Positions 8,141-12,464 of a stretch of 15,067 bases of DNA are shown here, in pieces. The stretch is from NCBI GenBank assembly GCA_002298965.1, contig DBMN01000353.1, positions 1 to 15,067 of the forward strand, read 5' to 3'. How positions within the stretch are numbered: position 1 is the first letter of the stretch; each line of letters starts with the position of its first letter. Under the pieces are notes generated by a model. It worked only from the letters and a program-made list of their open reading frames with translations. It did no database searches and was not told where the DNA came from. The stretch is from Rhizobiales bacterium UBA697 (GTDB lineage: Bacteria > Pseudomonadota > Alphaproteobacteria > Rhizobiales > Ancalomicrobiaceae). The position numbers and the translations under genes were made by a program.

Positions 8141-8167
8141 CGGATTCTTGAAAACGGTTGTATAAGG

Positions 8168-8196
8168 TTGACTTCGAGTGCGTGCGCACTCAATGT
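8168..8196 (+). promoter_or_regulatory. Candidate promoter and operator of praR
   Basis: TTGACT at 8168-8173 resembles a -35 box, with a poor -10 candidate (CAATGT, 8191-8196) at 17-base spacing. The perfect inverted repeat GAGTGC-GTGC-GCACTC (8176-8191) fills the spacer, where a repressor could block polymerase. Two GGTTG copies ten bases apart (8156-8160 and 8166-8170) lie just upstream. Promoter and operator functions are inferred from position only. Confidence 0.35.
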
Positions 8197-8268
8197 TCGA
8201 CCAGCGGATGGCGAACTGGAACTGTCGGGGTTTCGATCGAGAGCCCGTCGGTCATGGTCGGATCGCAC

Positions 8269-8285
8269 CCGGTCCTCGGGACCGG
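8269..8285 (+). other. Stem-loop in the lnt-praR spacer
   Basis: CCGGTCC-TCG-GGACCGG is a perfect 7-bp hairpin, 129 bases after the lnt stop and 105 bases before praR. No T-run follows, so it is not a typical intrinsic terminator. It may shape the praR leader. The rest of the 249-base spacer holds no recognised element apart from the candidate promoter. Confidence 0.4.
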
Positions 8286-8389
8286 CCATGCGGATGCGCG
8301 CCGACGAGCCGCTGCGACGCCGGTTTGTCGTTCCCCTGCGACGTGGTCGGCGCCTGAGATCAAACGACATAAGAAGCGAAAGAACGATC

Positions 8390-8806
8390 ATGGCCAGCAA
8401 GAAGTCTCCGAACCCGATCGACATCCACGTCGGTTCCCGCGTACGGCTGCGCCGCATGATGCTCGGGATGAGCCAGGAAAAGCTCGGCGAGCACCTCGGG
8501 ATCACCTTCCAGCAGATTCAGAAGTACGAGAAGGGCACGAACCGCATCGGCGCCAGCCGGTTGCAGGCGATCGCCCGCGTGCTCTCGGTTCCGGTCGCCT
8601 TCTTCTTCGAGGACGCCCCCGGCCAGGCTCCGGTCGCCGGCGATCAGGGCTTCGACGAGCCGCAGACCACCTCCTATGTCGTCGACTTCCTGTCGTCGTC
8701 CGAGGGTCTGTCGCTCAACAAGGCCTTCATCCGCATCAAGGACCCCAAGCAGCGCCGCAAGGTGGTCGAACTCGTCAAGGCCATGGCCGGCGAAGAAGAC
8801 GAGTGA
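8390..8806 (+). CDS. praR: XRE-family regulator, PraR/PhrR type
   Basis: A 138-residue transcriptional regulator. A classic XRE helix-turn-helix covers about residues 16-72: VGSRVRLRRMMLGMSQEKLG, then the recognition region ITFQQIQKYEKGTNR (38-52) and SRLQAIARVL. The adjoining VPVAFFFED and a C-terminal helix with KDPKQRRKVVELVKAM (118-132) match the PraR/PhrR group of Alphaproteobacteria. Members are low-pH-induced in Sinorhizobium medicae (PhrR) and repress quorum-sensing, biofilm or reb genes in Rhizobium and Azorhizobium (PraR). The metK neighbour is also the rhizobial arrangement. The start is ATG 8390, where the protein begins MASKKSPNPIDIHVGSR as in relatives; the ribosome site is weak (AAGAAG/GAAAG). 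The open frame upstream to 8168 is not conserved-looking. The targets here are unknown. Confidence 0.9.
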   Translation: MASKKSPNPIDIHVGSRVRLRRMMLGMSQEKLGEHLGITFQQIQKYEKGTNRIGASRLQAIARVLSVPVAFFFEDAPGQAPVAGDQGFDEPQTTSYVVDFLSSSEGLSLNKAFIRIKDPKQRRKVVELVKAMAGEEDE

Positions 8807-8827
8807 TCGTCTCCGCCGTCTGTTCGA

Positions 8828-8868
8828 TCGGGGCGCGCGGACGCGAGTTCGCGCGCCCCTCGCATTTC
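8828..8868 (+). terminator. Probable intrinsic terminator after praR
   Basis: GGGGCGCGCG (8830-8839) pairs perfectly with CGCGCGCCCC (8850-8859), and two more pairs extend the stem inward. It begins 24 bases after the praR stop. The following T-run is short (TCGCATTT), so termination may be partial. Confidence 0.6.
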
Positions 8869-8869
8869 G

Positions 8870-9092
8870 GGCGACGCGCGTTTCGGGAAAAATTCGTTTC
8901 CGACGTTCGTACCGTGGCGGAAGCGCTCGCTTGCTACCGGGGCGCGCCGTTGCTAAACGGGAAGCGCATTTTCGCCGGCCTCGCGCCGGCTCTTCCGGCG
9001 GTCGGACCGCGAGGTCGGGACCGAGCCATCCCACGAGCCCCTGCGCGTGTCCGCGGATCCGCGTTCGGGCCTGATCCGAAAGATCCGAAGAC
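8870..9092 (+). promoter_or_regulatory. Structured metK leader region, unclassified
   Basis: The space between the praR terminator and metK must hold the metK promoter and leader. Visible elements are GGAAA-AATTCG-TTTCC (8886-8901), two TTGCTA copies (8931-8936, 8950-8955), two GGAAGCGC/GGAAGCGC copies (8919-8926, 8960-8967), the hairpin CCGTT-GCTA-AACGG (8947-8960) and the hairpin CGCCGG-CTCTT-CCGGCG (8984-9000). A second CGCCGG at 8973-8978 could compete for the same 3' arm. No consensus -35/-10 pair and no recognised SAM riboswitch were found. Confidence 0.35.
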
Positions 9093-10289
9093 GTGTCTCG
9101 CGCCAGCTATCTCTTCACTTCGGAATCCGTGTCCGAGGGCCATCCCGACAAGGTCTGCGATCGCATCTCCGACGAGATCGTCGACGCCTTCTTCCGTCTC
9201 GGCCCGCAGCTCGGCTGGGATCCGGCCCATCTGCGCGTCGCCGCCGAGACGCTCGCCACCACCAACCGCGTGGTGATCGCCGGCGAGACCCGCGGCCCCG
9301 CCGGCATCACTCACGACCTGCTGCGCCACCTCGCCCGTCTCGCCATCCGCGACATCGGCTACGAGCAGGACGGCTTCCACTGGGAGCATGCCGACATCGC
9401 CGTCCACCTGCACGCCCAGTCCGCCGACATCGCCGTCGGCGTCGACGCGGCCGGCAACAAGGACGAGGGCGCGGGCGACCAGGGCATCATGTTCGGCTAC
9501 GCCTGCCGCGAGACGCCGGACCTGATGCCGGCGCCGATCTACTACGCCCACAAGATCCTCGAGGATCTGGCGATCGCCCGCAAGGCCGGCCCGCTGAAGA
9601 TGCTCGGCCCGGACGCCAAGAGCCAGGTCACCGTCGCCTACGAGAACGGCAAGCCGGTGCGCGCCGCCCAGATCGTGCTGTCGACGCAGCATCTCGACGA
9701 GACGCTCTCCTCCGCCGACATCCGCAAGATCGTCGAGCCCTACATCGTGAAGACGCTGCCGGCCGGCTGGGTCGACGACGACACCGTCTGGCACGTCAAT
9801 CCGACCGGCAAGTTCGTCATCGGCGGTCCCGACGGCGACTGCGGCCTGACCGGCCGCAAGATCATCGTCGACACCTACGGCGGTGCCGCGCCGCACGGCG
9901 GCGGCGCCTTCTCCGGCAAGGACCCGACCAAGGTCGACCGTTCGGCCGCCTATGCCGCGCGCTACCTCGCCAAGAACGTGGTCGCCGCCGGTCTCGCCGA
10001 TCGCGCCACCATCCAGCTCGCCTACGCCATCGGCGTGTCGCAGCCGCTCGCCGTCTACGTCGACCTGCACGACACCGGCAAGGTCGACGCCGCGGCGATC
10101 GAGAAGGCGGCGCGCGAGGTCATCAACCTCTCGCCGCGCGGCATCCGCGAGCATCTCGGCCTCAACAAGCCGATCTACGCCCGCACCGCCGCCTACGGCC
10201 ACTTCGGCCGCACGCCGAGCGAAGACGGCGGCTTCTCCTGGGAGAAGACCGACCTCGTCGATGCCCTGAAGGCCGCCGTCGGCGCCTGA
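9093..10289 (+). CDS. metK: MetK, S-adenosylmethionine synthetase
   Basis: A 398-residue methionine adenosyltransferase that makes SAM from methionine and ATP, releasing phosphate and pyrophosphate. Signatures are SEGHPDKVCDRISDEIVD (14-31, ATP site), the hexapeptide GAGDQG (126-131), and the glycine-rich P-loop-like GGGAFSGKDPTKVDRSA (269-285) ahead of the K/R-rich AARYLAKN. The length is typical of alphaproteobacterial MetK, which is slightly longer than the E. coli enzyme. The start is GTG 9093, giving MSRASYLFTSESVSEGHPDK; the ribosome site is weak (GAAAGA/GAAG). SAM feeds the downstream methyltransferase TrmB and the radical-SAM enzyme MiaB. It is preceded by a 286-base spacer and probably has its own promoter. 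Confidence 0.98.
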   Translation: MSRASYLFTSESVSEGHPDKVCDRISDEIVDAFFRLGPQLGWDPAHLRVAAETLATTNRVVIAGETRGPAGITHDLLRHLARLAIRDIGYEQDGFHWEHADIAVHLHAQSADIAVGVDAAGNKDEGAGDQGIMFGYACRETPDLMPAPIYYAHKILEDLAIARKAGPLKMLGPDAKSQVTVAYENGKPVRAAQIVLSTQHLDETLSSADIRKIVEPYIVKTLPAGWVDDDTVWHVNPTGKFVIGGPDGDCGLTGRKIIVDTYGGAAPHGGGAFSGKDPTKVDRSAAYAARYLAKNVVAAGLADRATIQLAYAIGVSQPLAVYVDLHDTGKVDAAAIEKAAREVINLSPRGIREHLGLNKPIYARTAAYGHFGRTPSEDGGFSWEKTDLVDALKAAVGA

Positions 10290-10309
10290 CGACATCGTCG
10301 CGACACGTC

Positions 10310-10346
10310 GAAGCGCACGCCGGGACGAACATCCCGCGTGCGCTTC
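10310..10346 (+). other. Long stem-loop between metK and trmB
   Basis: GAAGCGCACGC (10310-10320) pairs perfectly with GCGTGCGCTTC (10336-10346). After one unpaired C, GGGA pairs with TCCC around a 6-base loop. It lies 20 bases after the metK stop and 17 bases before the trmB GTG. No T-run follows. It could stabilise or partly terminate metK mRNA, or modulate trmB translation. Confidence 0.65.
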
Positions 10347-10363
10347 CTGCATCGAGGCCCGCC

Positions 10364-11116
10364 GTGATCGACCCGACCATCGACCCGACCATCGACCCCG
10401 CCGCGGAAACCCCCGCCGAGCCGCACGACGCCGAGGAGGCCCGTTCGCGCGCCTTCTACGGCCGCCGCAAGGGCAAGGCGCTACGCCTCGGCCAGGCGGC
10501 GGCGATCGAGGAGCTGCTGCCGCGCCTCGCCGTCGACGTCTCGACCCCCGGTCTCGATCCGCGCACGCTCTTCACGAACGCCGTCGACGACGTCTGGGTG
10601 GAGAGCGGCTTCGGCGGCGGCGAGCATCTGGTCGAGACGGCGAAGCTGAACCCGACCATCGGCTTCGTCGGTGCCGAGCCCTTCGTCAACGGCATGGCCA
10701 AGGCGCTGGTGTCGATCCACGAGGAGGAGCTCGAGGACCGCATCCGGCTGCATCACGCCGATTCGGTCTTCCTGCTCGACGCGCTCGCCGACGCCTCGAT
10801 CGGCCGCTTCTACCTGCTCTATCCCGACCCGTGGCCGAAGAAGCGCCACTGGAAGCGCCGTTTCGTCCAGAAGGACAATCTCGATCGCATCGCCCGCGTC
10901 CTGCGCCCCGGCGGCGAGTTCCGCTTCGCCTCCGACTGGGCGCCCTATGTCGACTGGGCGCTGGCCGAGGTCCTCGCCCATCCCGCCTTCCGCTGGACGG
11001 CCGAGATCGCCGACGACTGGAAGACGCCCTGGGCCGGCTGGCCGGGCACGCGCTACGAGGAAAAGGCGATCCGCGAGGGTCGCACCCCGACCTATCTGAT
11101 CTTCCGCAGGGCTTGA
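10364..11116 (+). CDS. trmB: TrmB, tRNA (guanine-N7-)-methyltransferase
   Basis: A 250-residue SAM-dependent methyltransferase that forms m7G46 in the tRNA variable loop. Motifs are SGFGGGEHL (81-89, SAM-binding loop), GAEPFVNGMAKAL (103-115), the signature LLYPDPWPKKRHWKRRF (151-167, with catalytic-region D155), PGGEFRFASDW (182-192) and near the C-terminus TRYEEKAIREGRTPTYLIFRR. GTG 10364 is chosen because GAGG lies 6 bases upstream; the longer open frame back to 9047 is the metK shadow frame. The N-terminus is unusual: MIDPTIDPTIDP is encoded by a near-perfect 12-base tandem repeat. It follows metK by 74 bases that contain a strong stem-loop. The stop is embedded in a palindrome. Confidence 0.97.
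   Translation: MIDPTIDPTIDPAAETPAEPHDAEEARSRAFYGRRKGKALRLGQAAAIEELLPRLAVDVSTPGLDPRTLFTNAVDDVWVESGFGGGEHLVETAKLNPTIGFVGAEPFVNGMAKALVSIHEEELEDRIRLHHADSVFLLDALADASIGRFYLLYPDPWPKKRHWKRRFVQKDNLDRIARVLRPGGEFRFASDWAPYVDWALAEVLAHPAFRWTAEIADDWKTPWAGWPGTRYEEKAIREGRTPTYLIFRRA
10367..10397 (+). repeat. 12-base tandem repeat at the trmB N-terminus
   Basis: The unit ATCGACCCGACC occurs twice in full and then partly (ATCGACC), directly after the trmB start codon. It encodes IDPT-IDPT-IDP. Being a multiple of three, unit gain or loss would keep the frame. Confidence 0.85.
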
Positions 11117-11135
11117 ATCGGAAATTCGGATTCAA
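11113..11135. repeat. 23-base palindrome over the trmB stop, with GANTC sites
   Basis: TTGAATC (11113-11119) and GATTCAA (11129-11135) are exact inverted copies, and the inner GAA/TTC also match, leaving only one mismatched pair and the centre base. The trmB TGA (11114-11116) lies inside it. Each arm carries a GANTC site, the recognition sequence of the alphaproteobacterial cell-cycle methylase CcrM; a third GAATC follows at 11139-11143. Operator function is inferred. Confidence 0.55.
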
Positions 11136-11173
11136 AATGAATCACTTACGAACCGGGCGGTCCGCTCGGTGCG

Positions 11174-11202
11174 TTGACACAACTGTGCCAAGCCAACACA
11201 CT
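11174..11202 (+). promoter_or_regulatory. Candidate promoter of the small HTH transcription unit
   Basis: A perfect TTGACA (11174-11179) is followed after 17 bases by CACACT (11197-11202), a 3-of-6 match to TATAAT. The -35 box overlaps the short inverted repeat GTTG-ACA-CAAC (11173-11183). The local sequence is much less GC-rich than the flanking genes. It would drive the stem-loop leader and the HTH gene at 11365. Confidence 0.45.
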
Positions 11203-11204
11203 AA

Positions 11205-11350
11205 AAGGTGTACGAAGCGATTCGTGCAGAAAAGGGCAGGGCCCCGTGTGCAAGACGGGGCCCTGGTTCAACCGCCGGAAGGCAGTTTGGTGTGATCACG
11301 AGGAGACACTGGCCTTATTCGTCGATTTCGTCAACTGCCTTCCGACAACC
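11205..11350 (+). ncRNA. Structured leader or small RNA, unknown family
   Basis: Three stem-loops occur in order. The first is GTACGAA-GCGA-TTCGTGC (11210-11227), seven pairs including one G-U, closed by a GNRA-type tetraloop. The second is CAGGGCCCCGT (11237-11247) with ACGGGGCCCTG (11255-11265), an 11-bp perfect stem with loop GTGCAAG. The third is CGGAAGGCAGTT (11276-11287) with AACTGCCTTCCG (11333-11344), a 12-bp perfect stem enclosing 45 bases, inside which GGTGT (11289-11293) can pair with ACACT (11306-11310). None is followed by a U-run, so transcription probably continues into the small HTH gene. I recognise no Rfam family. It may be a 5' leader rather than a separate RNA. Confidence 0.45.
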
Positions 11351-11364
11351 GAAAGGCCGATAAA

Positions 11365-11553
11365 ATGGCTAGACGTTTGTCGGAATTGGAAGTGAGCGTC
11401 ATCAAACGTGCTCGCGAGATGGGCTACAAATACGAAGTCATTGCTTCGTACTTTGTACTCAATCAAGGGCGCATAGCGGATGTGATGAAGGGGCGGATTG
11501 GCTCCTCCGTTGCTCCGGCATCGAGGCTGCCGTCGGACTTCCCGCGGATCTGA
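11365..11553 (+). CDS. Small helix-turn-helix protein (62 residues), unknown function
   Basis: A short basic protein with a predicted helix-turn-helix at residues 6-43: LSELEVSVIKRAREMG, then YEVIASYFVLNQGRIADVMKGR. The NQGRIxxxxxGR pattern is seen in small alphaproteobacterial hypothetical proteins and in the DNA-binding modules of phage-like HNH enzymes; no catalytic domain is present here. ATG 11365 has GAAAGG 8 bases upstream. The helix-turn-helix part is only about half G+C and uses codons such as AAA, AAT, GTA and ATA that the neighbours avoid, which suggests acquisition or a different selection regime. The last ~20 residues return to GC-rich sequence. The gene has a candidate promoter, a structured leader and a strong terminator of its own. 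It could bind its own leader DNA. Its role is unknown. Confidence 0.65.
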   Translation: MARRLSELEVSVIKRAREMGYKYEVIASYFVLNQGRIADVMKGRIGSSVAPASRLPSDFPRI

Positions 11554-11565
11554 TGCTGTCTTGAG

Positions 11566-11603
11566 ATGGGGCGGCGGCTTATCGGTCGTCGCCCCATTTT
11601 ATG
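11566..11603 (+). terminator. Strong intrinsic terminator after the small HTH gene
   Basis: ATGGGGCGGCG (11566-11576) pairs with CGTCGCCCCAT (11587-11597) in an 11-bp stem with one G-U pair and a 10-base loop, followed by TTTTATGTT. It lies 12 bases after the HTH stop. It isolates the upstream unit from the rimP operon. Confidence 0.88.
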
Positions 11604-11632
11604 TTAGCGAGCTCGGTAGGCGCGCGATCCGC

Positions 11633-11660
11633 TTGCAATCCGCGCCGATTCGACTATGTT
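11633..11660 (+). promoter_or_regulatory. Candidate promoter of the rimP-nusA-ylxR-infB operon
   Basis: TTGCAA (11633-11638) and TATGTT (11655-11660) are spaced by 16 bases, just after the preceding terminator, and resemble the CTTGnn/CTATnT pattern of alphaproteobacterial housekeeping promoters. A GATTC site (11647-11651) lies in the spacer near the -10. The transcript would start near 11667. Confidence 0.55.
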
Positions 11661-11666
11661 GCGCCT

Positions 11667-11735
11667 CGAGCAAGAAATTCTTGGATCGTCTTCCGGACGA
11701 AACGAGAGTGGGCCCCCGCCGGGACCCGCTCTTTC
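11667..11735 (+). promoter_or_regulatory. rimP leader attenuator
   Basis: The leader contains TCGTC-TTCCG-GACGA (11686-11700). A terminator-like hairpin follows: AGAGTGGG (11705-11712) pairs with CCCGCTCT (11725-11732) with one U-G pair, inner CCC/GGG pairs, and a following TTT. Position and form fit the known rimP leader, a predicted attenuator described upstream of rimP-nusA-infB in Alphaproteobacteria. Autoregulation by an operon product such as NusA is proposed in general but is not shown by this sequence. CAAGAA-A-TTCTTG (11671-11683) is a further palindrome in the 5' end. Confidence 0.65.
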
Positions 11736-11756
11736 GGTGTTGGTCGCACGACCCCT

Positions 11757-12401
11757 TTGCCGACGAAGCCGATCCCGACCGACGGAGCCACGCCGCTGAC
11801 CACCCGCCACGAACCCCGACTGATCCGTGAAACCGGGCTCGATGCCCGCATCGCGGCGATCGCCGAACCGGTGATCGAAGATCTCGGCTATCGCCTCGTG
11901 CGTGTGAAGTGCTCCGGCCGAAACGGCTTCACGGTCCAGGTCATGGCCGAACGGCCGGACGGCACCATCGGCGTCGACGACTGCGAAGCGATCAGCCGCA
12001 ACCTCGCCCCCGCCATCGACGCCGACGATCCGGTCGACCGCGCCTATCACCTCGAAGTGTCGTCGCCGGGCATCGACCGGCCGCTGGTGCGTCGCACCGA
12101 CTTCGAGCGCTGGTCCGGCCACGTCGCCAAGATCGAGCTGTCCGAGGGCCACGACGGCCGTCGGCGCTTCCGCGGCGTGATCGTGGGCATGCGCGACGAC
12201 ACTTTCGGCATCCGTCTCGACGACGTCGCCGAAGGCCAGCCCGACACCGTCTGGCTCCCCTTCGCGCTTCTCTCCGAGGCGCGGCTGGTGATGACCGACG
12301 ATCTCATCGCCGCCTCCTTCCGGGCGGCCAAGCATGCCCTGGCCGCGGAAGACGTGGCCGAGGCCGGGGAAGACGAAACGGACGGTCCTTCCGTCCACTG
12401 A
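11757..12401 (+). CDS. rimP: RimP, ribosome maturation factor
   Basis: About 214 residues from TTG 11757. RimP binds the pre-30S subunit and assists 16S/S12-stage assembly. Conserved blocks are IRETGLDARIAAIAEPVIEDLGYRLVRV (residues 23-50, written in two parts by position: IRETGL 23-28, EDLGYRLVRV 41-50), ERPDGTIGVDDCEAISR (65-81), YHLEVSSPGIDRPL (97-110) and the C-terminal SH3-like domain with FRGVIVG (138-144) and WLPFALLSEARLV (166-178). The start is not canonical: no ATG or GTG is available between the leader terminator and the conserved region. TTG 11757 has no clear ribosome site, whereas CTG 11796 has GGAG 8 bases upstream and would give 201 residues. ATG 11601 lies before the promoter and can be excluded. 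It is the first gene of the operon, and nusA follows after 63 bases. Confidence 0.93.
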   Translation: MPTKPIPTDGATPLTTRHEPRLIRETGLDARIAAIAEPVIEDLGYRLVRVKCSGRNGFTVQVMAERPDGTIGVDDCEAISRNLAPAIDADDPVDRAYHLEVSSPGIDRPLVRRTDFERWSGHVAKIELSEGHDGRRRFRGVIVGMRDDTFGIRLDDVAEGQPDTVWLPFALLSEARLVMTDDLIAASFRAAKHALAAEDVAEAGEDETDGPSVH

Positions 12402-12464
12402 GTTGAGACGTCACGAGGACGGTCCGGCGGGTGCCGAGACCCGGGGACCTCGAGGGAGAAGACG

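Noticed and set aside
6475..8151. 558-codon + strand frame overlapping lnt
   Set aside because: Arg/Pro-rich shadow frame; the lnt frame carries the full catalytic triad and membrane segments.
8911..8961. Possible SAM-II riboswitch upstream of metK (GCTTGC ... TTGCTAAACGGG)
   Set aside because: The GCTAAA-GG-like end and a GCTTGC are present, but no P1 stem can be formed at the right spacing and the conserved GTGATTT part is missing.
11265..11273. tRNA T-arm-like GGTTCAACC
   Set aside because: No acceptor stem, anticodon arm or CCA end can be placed around it; the preceding 11-bp hairpin is too long for a tRNA arm.
11205..11344. 6S RNA
   Set aside because: 6S RNA needs one long rod with a central bubble; here there are three separate hairpins.
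11174..11395. 73-codon open frame through the stem-loop region
   Set aside because: It would start at the TTG of the candidate -35 box, has no ribosome site, runs through all three hairpins and overlaps the better HTH gene.
11601..11756. ATG 11601 as the rimP start
   Set aside because: It lies directly at the end of the previous terminator and upstream of the candidate rimP promoter, so it would not be on the rimP transcript.
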